From Colocasia esculenta (Eukaryota; Streptophyta; Magnoliopsida; Alismatales; Araceae): DNA of 64,000 nucleotides. Each line of letters starts with the position of its first letter. Positions within the stretch are counted from its first letter, which is position 1. Where the stretch lies: assembly GCA_014218235.1 (NCBI GenBank), contig CM024764.1, positions 68,485,184-68,549,183 of the forward strand, read 5' to 3'. The notes beneath the pieces are model-generated. The model saw nothing but the letters and a program-made list of their open reading frames with translations. It searched no databases and was not told where the DNA came from. Below are positions 1 to 11,396 of the stretch, in pieces. A program made the translations under genes and the position numbers.

Positions 1-570
1 TGTTCGGGCCGGAACCGAATGGGCCTACACTCAGAGGAGAGGGAAAACGGTCGTCGGTAGCAGACGCAAGCCTGCAAAACCAAAATAGGATCAGGGCCCA
101 GTTGAAGAACCGGGGAGAACCCTCCGATGCCTAAGTCAGTAATGGACTTGAGAGGAAGGGGGTTCTCGTGTGTGATGTCGTGGCTGGTGTGTATCAGATT
201 GCGTGATTACACGTGTCTTTGCATGGTGTTGTACCTGGGCCTTTTATAGGCATATGCATTGAGGGGAAGGGATGAAACGTCCCTGAATCGTGCCTGAGAG
301 GTCGCGCCAGTTGGCGCGTCGTCCGGGGAGTTATCCGTTGAGGCGCCCGCGGGGCTGTCCGGCGGTTAATACGTCCCAGAACTGGGGCGCGTGGCCTGCA
401 GCAGTTACAACTGTTGCGGGGAGGCGAACAGCCTGTTCGGACGTACTTAGCCAGGGTTATCGAGCAGGTAGCCTGTATAAAGGCTGACTCCGCTGTTCGG
501 TAACGACAATGGCTGTTCGGTGCGCGCTGCCCGGGCGATTAGTAAAGCCAGCAGGATAAGGCGCTTCTGG
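1..570 (-). mobile_element. Probable Ty3/gypsy LTR fragment, left of CACTA insertion
   Basis: Read on the minus strand, this stretch has a TATA-like CTATAAAA at about 242-249, followed downstream by the block TGACTTAGGCATCGGAGGG (near 132-154), which resembles the conserved 3' part of LTRs of plant Tat-type gypsy elements. No coding frame is convincing. The sequence continues on the other side of the CACTA element (from 11404), so the LTR-like unit was the insertion target. The family name is inference from motif memory; the second LTR is not in the window. Confidence 0.4.
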
Positions 571-590
571 CACTACAAGAAAATGCGGAT
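571..590 (+). repeat. CACTA 5' terminal inverted repeat
   Basis: The end begins CACTACAAGAAAA and matches the complement of 11381-11400 at 18 of 20 bases; the first 13 bases are identical. Confidence 0.93.
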
Positions 591-591
591 A

Positions 592-735
592 TAGAGACCG
601 AATTTGAGACCAATTTTATCGTCGCAAATTCCGTCTCTGGAAGCGACCGAATAGAGACGGATACTATCGGTCGCATTTCAGAGACCGATTTTGAGACGGA
701 ACCTATTTCGGTCGCAAAATCGGTCTCTGATGCCC
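592..735. repeat. CACTA 5' subterminal repeat region
   Basis: About ten short motifs in both orientations, mainly GAGACC/GGTCTC and GAGACG, with three GCGACC/GGTCGC. In En/Spm elements such motifs bind the TNPA protein during excision and also affect promoter activity. Binding here is inferred from position and repetition. Confidence 0.8.
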
Positions 736-1690
736 TATTTTCACCCGCGACCAATCTTTCCCTTCCACCTTTCCCTCCCGTCGACCCGACCCAATCTTTC
801 CCTCCGGTCGCCGAGGAGCTCGCCGCCGCTGCTACCGCTGCCGCTGTTGACTCCGGCCGCCACCGTCGACGTCGCCGCCTCCGAGGAGATCCCCGCCGCC
901 CGCCGCCTGCAGCCACTCCCGCCTCTCCATCACCGGTAAGTCCCACTCCCCCCCCTCCCAAGGTCACTCCTGCCCCCGCCCCCTGCCCCCTTCCTGCTCC
1001 CTCCCTGCCCTCTCCCCCCACCTAACGTCCCCTTCTCCCCCTCCGGCCCTCCCTCTGTCTCTCTCTCTGGACCTCTCTATCTCTCTCCCTGCAGTGCGTG
1101 CGTGCCGGAGGAGTCTCCGGCTCCCATCCCCCCACCTGCCCCTGTCCCCTGCCCCCTTCCTCCTCCTTAGGCGTCTATCTTCTCCTTAGGTGGTTTCGGC
1201 CACATACCGGAGCCACCGTCGTCGCGCCCATGGTCGCCACCACCGTTGCACCCCAAGCCTTCGCCGGAGTCGCACCCATGGGAGCCATAGCCGTTGTGCC
1301 CCTTGCCGCCGCCGGAGTTGTACCCTTTGCCGACACCACCATCGCACCCGTCGCTATCACCGCCATCGCCTTCAATGGTAAGCTTTAATATGTCTGCCCT
1401 TCCACTTCATCGACCCCAAGTCCAAACCCTTCCACTACATTGACGGAATGTGAGGGGCTACAACATGCCCATGGTCAAGCCCTATATCATCCCAACCCAG
1501 CTAACATGGCGATCGAAGGAAGCAACAGCGAGGTGGGGGATCTTGACGGGCAGTTTATACAGTGGGTGGCTTCAGCTAGCACTATACTAGCTAAGAACCA
1601 ACAAAATCTAACACCTGCATGGGTGTTAACGACCAACGAAATATGGTATCATCATGGCTAGCGTCAAGGTGGTTTCCTCTCACTGTAATT
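736..1690 (+). other. GC-rich leader region of CACTA, no convincing gene
   Basis: Pyrimidine- and CG-rich sequence with short Pro/Ala-rich frames that lack family likeness. A donor-like CCG|GTAAGT near 935 and an acceptor-like CTGCAG at about 1090 suggest a non-coding leader exon and intron for the element's transcript. The base composition differs sharply from the AT-rich sequence that follows, so it may be captured host sequence. Nothing certain can be assigned. Confidence 0.35.
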
Positions 1691-1699
1691 ACCTATTGT

Positions 1700-2900
1700 G
1701 TTTTTTTGAAGGCAAATATCATGTAACTCTTCTGGTATAGTAGTTGTCCATGTGATAGAAAATTTGACTTTTCTAGCTGGTTTCGCCAACCCAATCCGCT
1801 GCAACATTAGCAGATGTGTGACTATGAGTAATTTTGTGCTCTTTCCACTTGCACAACAGGCTGATCTTAGTGACTTTTGCTAACCCCCTAATCTCCAATG
1901 GTGCCTTCTCCGGATCTTTAATGGCACTAATGACTATACAAGATTATCCCCTTCTAACTGATCAAAGCCTTCAATGTTCATGTGGTTTTTTAGACCTTTA
2001 GCTCTCTCTACACAAGTTTTTGCAGCAAGCATTTCTGATTTAGAAACAGTAACTTGATTAACATATATGGCACCTCAGATACCTTGCTAGCTCCATCAAA
2101 ATTTCCTTTAATCCATCCTGTTTTAGGTTTATGCCACCCCACAAGGCTACCTACAAGCTATCTCCCTATCATGTGCCAACTTTCCTCTTGGGTGCCCTTG
2201 TTGGCAGCCATGTATATATTTGGTTGTTGCTTCAATAGCATCCCTTGATTTGAGAGTTTTGACATCTTTCTCACCTGCAAACAAAGTGTTATTCCTATTT
2301 CTCCATATGGCTTTCAGAGTGTACCCTACCACAGATTTTCTAAATAAGTTTTAAATTCTATTACTATTGCCTTCCATGCAGAAACCCGAAAGTTCACTTT
2401 GGTTAACAGGCACTCTTGACCATTTTAGATATTGTGCAATCCAGCTCTACCAAAGTTGCAGCTTTCATGAGAGATGTCTCTACTCTAATTAGTGTAAAGC
2501 CATAAGTTTTCCTTTCCCAAAGTATAGGATATTAACAATAACTTCAAATCTTAATTCTGAAAAAAGAAGTGAGTGCCATTCTTTTTGCCAACCTCTCAAA
2601 GAAATAGTGGTGTGGATGACATTATACAGAGGCAAAATCCCAAGGAGGAATCCTCAAAAGGGCTGTGAGCTCTTGGATGACTCGACATTCACTTTCTCAC
2701 TCTGATACAAACTTCTTATCCTAACCTCATAACCAGTACTGATAAAACATTGTAATTACTTGACACATTCATATTTTGGGCATATCAGATTCTTCCTATT
2801 GGATCTGTGGAACCAAATTTTAACTTATTCCAATGAATAAGAGATACTATAGAATTTTATCCATTTATCAAAGAGACCAATGAATAGTGCGTGATGTCTT
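1700..2900 (-). mobile_element. L1-type LINE 3' remnant inside CACTA (minus strand)
   Basis: On the minus strand, broken frames recall the C-terminal part of plant L1-type LINE polyproteins: a segment with WRNRNNTLFAGE at about 2270-2310, then GWIKGNFDGAS (about 2060-2110), typical of the RNase H-like domain, and a late segment with HTSANVAADWVG (about 1775-1815), also typical. Frames are interrupted by stops and indels, so this is a fossil. No target duplication or poly(A) tail was identified. It sits between the element's 5' end and its transposase gene. Confidence 0.6.
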
Positions 2901-3160
2901 TCATTTTTTCTCTTATAAATGTGCTGGATGTTTTGTAAATTTGATTTCTAGTTTTGTAAATTTACTTTCTAGCTTTCTAGTTGAATATGCTTTCTAGCTT
3001 TCTTATTGAATGGTCATCAGCACAAAGTCAATCTTACTTGTTTTATGTGCTTCTTAATATTTTTTCTATGTATAGAGTTTTTAGAATACTTATTTTTGTG
3101 TTTTTAGAATGTGTTATTATCTTGTCAATAATTAATTAGTTGGGTGTTGTATGTGAGCTG

Positions 3161-3308
3161 AGATGCGTGGGTGCAACCTAACATTGCACGCATCTTAGGA
3201 GAGCGTGTTAAGCCCGTGTCAATCAACCTACCCGTTCAAGACTTTGGGATTGATGTGCACGTTCTCATTTTGAATGATGAGAACGTGTATATCTGACTCA
3301 AAGTCTTG
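3161..3308. repeat. Two short hairpins in CACTA TNPD leader
   Basis: Two inverted repeats lie in series. At 3161-3198 GATGCGTG pairs with CACGCATC; at 3237-3308 CAAGACTTTG and CACGTTCTCAT pair with ATGAGAACGTG and CAAAGTCTTG. They precede the long hairpin at 3328-3600. Confidence 0.7.
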
Positions 3309-3327
3309 AATTGTCCCGTTTGGACAG

Positions 3328-3600
3328 TCTGTGAATGTTTGATCGCACTTAGGTGGTTAATTACTATATGTGTTTGTGTTGTTTGTTAAAAATTTTGGTT
3401 GCGTCTTCTCACTCCTCTCTGATATACCTTTATTGATTTTGATTATTTTCTTAACCACTTATTAGTAAGTGTTTAAGAAAATTTCTTAATCAATAAATAT
3501 TTTGTGGTATATCGGAGAGGTGTGGGGAGATGCTGCCGAAATTTTTAGCAAATAACACAACACATATAGTAATTAATCGTGCGATCAAACCTTCACAGAT
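3328..3600. repeat. Long near-perfect inverted repeat upstream of TNPD
   Basis: Two arms of about 134 bp are separated by about 4 bp (centre near 3463). Outer arm sequences TCTGTGAA and TTTGATCGCAC pair with GTGCGATCAAA and TTCACAGA; the pairing continues with small mismatches through ATTACTATATGTG and TATATC to the centre. It lies 140 bp before the transposase start codon, in the probable leader. If transcribed it would form one long hairpin RNA. Confidence 0.85.
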
Positions 3601-3741
3601 GGGTTAAAAAGTGAAAATCTAAATGATATTTCATTCCTATTTAAAATGGCAGAGATGGACGATGTGAGGAAAGGGTTGGACTTTTTATTTTGTTAGACAT
3701 GTTAAAGTTTTGTGTGTTTACATTTCATTCGCACAGGGAAA

Positions 3742-6700
3742 ATGTCGGAAGATCGTTCATGGATGTACCGTAGAGTAGTTGATCAGGTGGTGTCTACGGA
3801 ATTTAAAAATGGAGTTGAGAGATTCATTCAGTTTGCTTTGAGAAATCCTATTGAAGCTGTAGATTGTGAGGGTCGTATCCGATGTCCTTGTGCAGTCTGT
3901 AAGAATTTGAAGTGGCTGACAACATGGGATGTACAACGTCATTTATACAGAAAGGGGTTTGTTAAAGATTATGCAAACTGGATATGTCATGGTGAAACAT
4001 TGTGGTCCTTCCAGCCTGCCGAGCCTGCCAATGTTGGAAGTTCATATGTTGATATGGTCATAGATGCTGCTGGTCCAGGATTCAATGTTCATGAGGAGCA
4101 TGTACACGATGAAGAACCGCCAAACAAGACAGCTGAAAGATTTTATCAGCTACTCAAAGATGCTGATGAGCCATTGTGGAATGGATGTCAAAATCACTCT
4201 CGACTGTCTGCGGTGTCACAATTATTGAACTTGAAATCTGAATTTCACATCAGTGAGATTTGTTTTGATCGTTTGTTACTGATTATCAAAAGTATGTTGC
4301 CACAAGATGAGAAGTTACCTGAAAATTTTTATCGTGCAAAGAAGATGGTCACTGACTTAGGGCTTGGATATGAGAAAATAGATGCATGTCCTAATCATTG
4401 CATGCTATATTATAATGAGGATAAAAGTAAGGTATCATGTTCCATATGTGGTCATGATAGATTCAAGCCTAAGAAAGGGGACAATTCAAAGCAAAAAGAT
4501 ATACCATATATGTCATTGCGGTATTTTCCTATTGCACCGAGATTGCAGAGAATGTATATGTCATCAAAGATAGCTCAACATATGAGATGGCATGCGGAAA
4601 GAGTACGTCGACAACATAATGTAATCACTCATCCTGCAGATGCCGAAGCTTGGAGTCACTTTAACTGTGCTCACCCTACTTTCTCAAAAGAGTCGCGTAA
4701 TGTAAGACTGGGTTTATGTACTGATGGATTCAATCCATTTGGAGGTTCAGTGACTTCCTACTCTTGCTGGCCAGTTTTTGTGACACCATACAATCTTCCG
4801 CCAAATATGTGCATGAAACGAGAGCATTTATTTCTATCATTATTGATCCCTGGTCCAAAAAATCCTGGAAAAAAACTAGACATATATCTCAGGCCGTTGA
4901 TTGATGAGTTGAAATTGTTATGGACCGATGGGGTTACTACTTATGATGCATCCAGAAAGCAAAATTTCACTATGAAGGCTGCATTGATGTGGACAATAAA
5001 TGACTTTCCTGCATATGGAATGTTATCTGGCTGGAGTACCCATGGAAAACTAGCATGTCCTTACTGTATGGATAGTTCCAAATCATTTGTACTTAAGCAT
5101 GGTGGCAAGTCATGCTGGTTTGATTGTCATCGACAATTTCTACCAAGGGACCATCCGTTTAGAAGGCAAAAAGATGCATTCTTAAAGAACAAAATTGAAT
5201 TGGAAGAAGCTGATTTTGAACGGTTGTCTGGTCCACATTTAGCAGCAAGGGTACAGAACTTACCAGATATAACACAATTGTCGAGCAGCACAAGACATCT
5301 CCCTGGATTTGGGAAGGATCACAACTGGGTCAAAAAAAGTATCTTCTGGGAATTGCCTTATTGGTCAACTCTTCTTATACGACATAACCTCGACGTCATG
5401 CATGTTGAGAAGAATGTCTTTGATAATGTGTTCAACACCATTATGGACATAAAAGGCAAAACAAAGGACAATGTGAATGCTCGTTTAGACTTGAAAATAC
5501 ATTGTAAACGTCCAGAACTGGAACTTCTTGATAGAAATGGTACAACAGTTAAACCGAAAGCAATTTACGCCCTTGGAGCTGCACAGATTAAAGAAGTATG
5601 CTTTTGGCTAAAACAATTGAGATTTCCAGATGGTTATGTGTCCAACATTGCTCGTTGCGTGAATACAAATGAGGGGAAAATATATGGAATGAAAAGTCAT
5701 GACTGTCATGTGTTCATGCAGAGGTTGTTACCTATTGTATTTCGTGATATGCTGCCGAAGCCGATATGGGGAGCAGTGACTGAGTTAAGTCAGTTTTTTA
5801 AAATTTTATGTACATCAGAGCTCAGGTATGAAGATGTGGAAACTATTGAACAGAATGTGATCACGACAGTTTGTAGATTGGAAAAGATATTTCCACCCTC
5901 ATTCTTTGATTCAATGGAGCACCTGCTTATACACTTACCATATGAAGCTAAAGTAGGAGGGCCAGTACAATTTAGATGGATGTATCCATTTGAGAGGTAA
6001 TTTATATATATTTTCTCCTCATAATTCAATATCTTTTGATGTGTTTTTCATTATCCTATGAACATTCTGGTAGGTGCATGCATGAATTGAAAATGAAAGT
6101 TCGCAACAAGGCAAAAGTAGAGGGTTCCATTGCGGAGGCGTACATTATGGAAGAAATATCAAATTTCTGTTCAATGTACTTTGAACCTGAGATACAAACT
6201 CGTCGTACTCGGCCACCACGTAATGATGATGGAGGAGACTCCTTTCACTCTGATCGGCTCTCTATATTTAAGTATCCTGGACGTGCGTATGGACGTTCTT
6301 CGTGTCGGATGCTAAATGATAGAGAATTGCACTGTGCAGAAATTTACATCCTTTTAAATTGTATGGAGGTTGAATCTTATGTTGCGTAAGTTCTCTGCTT
6401 ACATTATGTTTATGTCCATAACTTGTTAATTTTCATTCCATCTATAATGCTCTAATGTTCATAATACAGACAATTTGACTCAGAATTAATCCAAAGATGT
6501 CCATATCTCTCTGACATGGAGGTTGAAAAAGAACGAGAAAAATCATTGGCTTCTTGGCTGAAATATCGTGTAAGTATTATTACTAATCTTTCTCCTTGTT
6601 AGGCCAATTTATGACTAATTCTGACTAGTGTGCTCTCCATATGTAGGTTGAAAATGGTTTTATTACTGATCAAAGAATTCGAGAGATCAGTTATGGCCCA

Positions 6701-7411
6701 TCGAAAGTTGCACGTACATATCCAGCATTTATTGTGAATGGGTATAGATTTCACACTAGACAATATGGGCAGAATAAATCAACAATGAACAGCGGGGTAT
6801 GTGTGAAAGGAAGTACATATAATGAAAATGAATGTGATTATTATGGTATTATTGAGGAGATCTTAGAATTGCAATATCTCGGAGATGACAACCATATATT
6901 TCTGTTCAAGTGTCATTGGTTTGATCCAAATTCTGTTCGAAATGACACAACATATGGGATTGTCGATATCAGACATAAGTCCAAATTGAATACTTATGAT
7001 CCATTCATTTTGGCCGCACAAGCCCAGCAGGTCTATTATACAAAGTATCCATCGTCTAGAAATAAAGAAAGAAATGATTGGTGGGCAGTTTGCAAGGTTA
7101 AGACAAGGCTTTTCCCGGATTATGAGTTGGATTTGACTGAAACAGTAGAATTGGATGTGAATTCCGAATTCTTTCAATCAGATTTGGGTGATGATGTAGA
7201 CTTGCCTGCTTCTAGTGATGAATCTGTGGAGGCACTGTCTTTATCTAAAGAGAATGAAGTGGAAGAAGTCGAACCAGAACAACTTGAAATACAGTTGGGG
7301 GACTCCGATGAGGAGGAATATATTAGTGATCAAAATGAATCTGATAATGAAGATGTGAATGCTGAATTTGATATATCTCCAACATCTGAAGATGAAATGG
7401 AGAATGTTTGA
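3742..7411 (+). CDS. CACTA transposase, TNP2/TNPD type (4 exons)
   Basis: Catalyses cut-and-paste movement of CACTA elements in the nucleus. Exons deduced from GT-AG junctions and frame: 3742-5996, 6074-6385, 6470-6569, 6647-7411, giving 1143 codons with no internal stop. An N-terminal transposase-associated domain (about residues 1-80, with Cys-rich CPCAVC at 48-53) is followed by the Transposase_21 core (about 320-560) with DGFNPFG and DVMHVEKNV, whose Asp residues are candidates for catalysis. A DUF4218 region (about 660-760), a DUF4216 region (about 950-1030) and a very acidic C-terminal tail follow. The start at 3742 (MSEDRSWMYR) was chosen because it opens the family domain; an in-frame ATG at 3712 adds 10 residues. 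Intact frame suggests a recent or active copy; activity is not shown. Confidence 0.93.
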
Positions 7412-7531
7412 TTAATGGTATACAATTTTACCTAAAATGAAGGGTACTCTGTAATTTTAATACTCCCGTGTCTGCCCATTTTTTTCCCACTATTTGATGA
7501 ATATGCATGTATTTTATTACCAGTTGAAGAT

Positions 7532-10500
7532 ATGGTTCGAGGACGGCGTGGGACTTCTTCAGGTGGGAGGGGTGAGGGTAGTGGGAGGGGAGAGGGTAGT
7601 AGGAGGAGATTTACTTCCTTTTCTACACCGCTACCACCGACCTCTGTACCGCTACCACCGGCAGTAGGTATGTATACTTTGATTTGTATGCATTGCAGTA
7701 TTTATTTAAATTAATTCTTTATGTCATTGTGGTAACTTATTCTTATTTTCACAGGACCCATGACCTCTGTACCGGTACCATCGACCTCTGCACCGATACC
7801 ACCGACCTCTGCACCGCTACCACCGGCAGTAGGTATGTATACTTTCATGTATAATGCATTGTAGTATTTGTTTAAAATAATTCTTTATGTTTTTGTGGTA
7901 TATTATTCTTATCCTTTCAGGATCCACGACCTCTGCACCGTTACTACCTGTAGCAGGTAAATATGTCATGTATAATGCACTGTATGTTTTGTTTAAAATA
8001 ATTCTTTATATTTTTGTGGTATCTTATTCTTATCTTTACAGGACCCACGACCTCTGCACTTTTACCATCGGCAGCAGGTAGATTGACAGCCTCTGCATCT
8101 CCATCACACATGGCGAGTAGATCTACATCAGGTATGTTCATTTACATTTCTATTTTTTTTATAGTTTGTTTTATTTATACTATTTAATTCGTATAGTACA
8201 TGCTGATGACGAGACGAGTCATCACGAGGGGGAGGGCAGTTATAATGAGACGATGCGGGCAGTGTGGATAAATGAAGGGTATGTAATGCATTATTTTTGT
8301 TATCTATTCGTCATTGTGGTATTAATATTCTCAATTTCAGGAATAAAATAGAGCCAGCCCAAGCATCACAATTTATTACAAAGACAATTCAAGCACATAT
8401 TCCAGGCCCCATCCATCGCTTTTCTGATTTTCCGATGGATGTTCAGGATTTATTGTTCTCTATGTTCTTGGTATGTATCTTATTTTATCATATTAAGTCA
8501 TTTTCAATTCTTATTTGAACACACTTATTGTTATGTAACATATAATTTTTTTTTTGTTAATATGTAGAAGAATCATCGATTCACAGAGCATTCACATGAG
8601 TTACGTGCTAGATCTGCATGGACAAGTACTGCAAGAGCAAATTTCAAACATCTTATGTACAATGTCCGAAAAACTGCAGAAAGAGCATGTGCAAGTACAG
8701 ATAAGAACGAATGGAAGGAGCATGGGCCTGTGTGGATGAGAAAGGAGTATTGGACGGAGCTGTGCGACATTTGGGGAGCGGAGAAATGGAGTGAAAATTC
8801 AAGCAAAGCAAAGCAAAACAGAGCAGCGCATCCTGAAGCGAATGTACACACGAGTGGCTCTGTCTCCTTTGCAACGCATAAAGCGAGATTGGTAAGTATA
8901 CTTCTATATTTGTGAATTTTTTTTAATCTAATAATAAACTGTGATTTATTTGAATAACAGGAAGTACAGCTCAAGCGGCCACCTCAATTTCAAGAGCTTT
9001 TTGATGAAACTCATAAGAAGAAAGGGACAAATGATTACATTAGTGAGAAAGCTCGGGAGGTAGCGGTAAGTGTATACACTAATAGTTTTCATTTATTGTG
9101 GTTAAACTGTAGAATAATTTTGTTTTATTTGTTTTATTTTTTGCAGGAGTCATATAGTAGAGGAATGGATGAGAGGTACGGGGATGACAGTCAGCGTCCA
9201 GAGTTGGATCCTGACATTTGGGTTGCAGCATCTGGGACACCCAAGAAAGGCCATGTCTATGGTTTTGGACATAGCTTGGGCACGACCAAAGTGATATCAT
9301 CATGCTCGAGTTCGGTCTCACATGCGACCTCTCCATTTACCACACCAGCAGCCCCAGGTGTTTCTTCCAGTGCCGGCCCGACCATGACTCCGGATATGTT
9401 TAGGGCGATCGTCAACGAGACCGTCTCTCAGAATATCTCAACCATCGTCTCTCAGACCGTCTCTCAGAATATCTCAACCATCGTCTCTCAGACCGTCGCC
9501 CAGATGCTCGTAGAATTGGGAATTCCTGGTAATAGAGCACCTCCTGCACCTCCTGCACAGCAGCCTCCGGTAAGTATTTTATTTTATTGATTTTCTATTT
9601 GTTAACTCTAAATATCATCTTACAAAATATAAGAATTTAGATTGAGGAGGGAAAAATATCACTTTCTTAACTCTATGAACTTGGGTTTGAGGGTCCAAAA
9701 TTGAAAAGAAAAGTCTAATCAATCCATCGATTGTTCCAACACGACATGGAGGTGAAAGTAACCCGTAGAAACTGACAGAGTTCAAATTGGACTCCAAATT
9801 TGAACTTCATGCTCAAATTTACATTTCTTAAGAAGAACTAATTTAATCGGGTTTAATAGGGTCAAAAATAAAAAAATAGATCCGATTAATTTGTCAATGA
9901 CTCCAACACGATCGGGAAGGTGAGAGTGACTTGTAGAAACTGACGGAGTTCAAATTGGACTCCCGATATGGCTTGGGCAAACAATTTTGTATTTTCTTAA
10001 CTACTTTAGTTTCAAATCTATGAACTTGGGTTTGAGGGTCCGAAATTGAAAATAGAGGTCAAATCAATCTATCGATTGTTCCAACACGACATGGGAGGTG
10101 AAAGTAACCCGTAGAAATTGACAGAGTTCAAATTGGACTCCAAATTTGAACTTCATACACAAATTTACATTTCTTAAGAAGAACTAATTTAATCGGGTTT
10201 AAGGGGGTCAGAAATATAAAAATAGGTCCGATTAATTTGTCAATGACTCCAACACGACCGGAAAGGTGAGAATGACTTGTAGAAACTGACGGAGTCCAAA
10301 TTGGACTCCCGATATGGCATGGACAAACAATTTTGCATTTTCTTAACTACTTTAGTTTCAAATCTATGAACTTGGGTTTGAGAGTCCGAAATTGAAAAGA
10401 AATGTCCAATCAATCTATCGATTGTTTAAACACGATATGGGGGGTGAAAGTAACACGTAAAAACTGACGGAGTTCAAATTGGACTACCGATTTGAGCAAA

Positions 10501-10692
10501 ACGTTTAAAACTATCATTCGTCAATTTCAGTTAAATGAAAAATATCTTGCTTTTAATTTTCAAGAATAATTGATTTCTTTATTAAGTATTTAATTTTAAT
10601 TTTTTTTAAATAATATGCAGGATTATCCGTCGCGAGATGTTGGACGAGACGACGACCAGGATGAGGATGACACATATGCGGAGGATTTGTGA
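7532..10692 (+). CDS. CACTA TNPA-like protein, Transposase_24 family (10 exons)
   Basis: Likely DNA-binding partner of the transposase that recognises the subterminal motifs. Exons deduced: 7532-7667, 7755-7832, 7921-7956, 8042-8131, 8197-8278, 8341-8470, 8568-8891, 8961-9065, 9147-9569, 10621-10692; total 491 codons, no internal stop. An Arg/Gly-rich N-terminus leads into a Pro/Thr-rich linker encoded by repeated small exons. The plant Ptta/En/Spm transposase domain (PF03004) spans about residues 140-340, with the hallmark HTSGSVSF near 280. Then come a short repeated stretch (NETVSQNISTIVSQTV, about 405-440) that may form an amphipathic helix, a Pro-rich segment and an acidic end. The last intron is about 1.05 kb and contains a tandem array. 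It starts 120 bp after the transposase stop; in En/Spm the two products come from one transcription unit by splicing. Confidence 0.88.
7668..8041 (+). repeat. Amplified exon-intron modules in TNPA-like gene
   Basis: Introns 7668-7754, 7833-7920 and 7957-8041 are 87, 88 and 85 bp and clearly homologous (shared TTTAAAATAATTCTTTAT and TTTTGTGGTAT blocks). The exons they precede each start with GA(C/T)CCA(C/T)GACCTCTG and contain repeats of a Pro-Thr-Ser codon block. All these introns are in phase 1 and the exon lengths (78, 36, 90) are multiples of three, so each added module keeps the frame. Confidence 0.85.
9650..10510. repeat. About 346-bp tandem array in last TNPA intron
   Basis: CTATGAACTTGGGTTTGAG recurs at 9673, 10018 and 10364, giving a period of 345-346 bp and roughly 2.4 copies. 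Each unit contains two related halves marked by TCCAACACGA and AGTTCAAATTGGACTC, so the unit is itself an old dimer. Confidence 0.88.
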
Positions 10693-10964
10693 TTTCATTT
10701 TAGTTATGTGCATGTTGTCATTTTATTATGGATGTATGATGTTTGTGTGTTTGTATTTTATGTGATGAATTTGAGGTTTGTTATGGATGTATGATTAGTT
10801 TGTGTGTTTGTATTTTATGTGATGAATTTGAACTTTGTGGAGATTGTGATTTGTGTAGTTGATTTATTGTGGTTTTGTGGTATTATTATTTATCAGGTGA
10901 TATTGTTATTTATCAGGTGATTTATTGTTGTTTATGTAAATTTCTAAAAAAAAAATATTGTCAA

Positions 10965-11396
10965 ATTAGCGACCGAATAGCGACCGATAGAATTCCGACG
11001 CTGATCGGTCGCTAAAATTGGTCGCTTCATCGATAGCGACGGACAATATTTGGTCGCTAATTCGGTCTCTAACTTAGCGACCGCCTTAGCGACCATAAAT
11101 ATCGGTCGCTGTTAGCGACCGTAACAGCGACCAACTATCGGTCGCTGTGGGCGACCAATCTGCGACCGAAAAGGGCGGTCTCTATTTGCGACGAACTTTG
11201 CGACCGATATATTTCGGTCGCTATCAGAGACAGATTTTGCGACCGATAACAATCGGTCGCTGTATAGCGACCGATATATAACGACCGATTTGATCGGTCT
11301 CACTTCGGTGGTTAGTCGGTCGCCGATCGGTATAGCGACCGAACAAAGACCGAATAGCGACCGAACCTGTCGGTCGCTATTTCCGCTTTTTCTTGT
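10965..11396. repeat. CACTA 3' subterminal repeat region
   Basis: I count about 22 copies of GCGACC or its complement in about 430 bp, often as GCGACCGA, plus a few GGTCTCT variants. Direct and inverted copies alternate. This is the expected TNPA-type binding array at the 3' end and is three times longer than the 5' array. Confidence 0.85.

Noticed and set aside
1098..1388. Repetitive VAPMGA-type frame as a gene
   Set aside because: Open in three overlapping frames on both strands; low-complexity CACC/GCC repeat.
9650..10510. CRISPR-like array
   Set aside because: Repeat units are 346-bp dimers without short spacers, inside an intron of a plant transposon.
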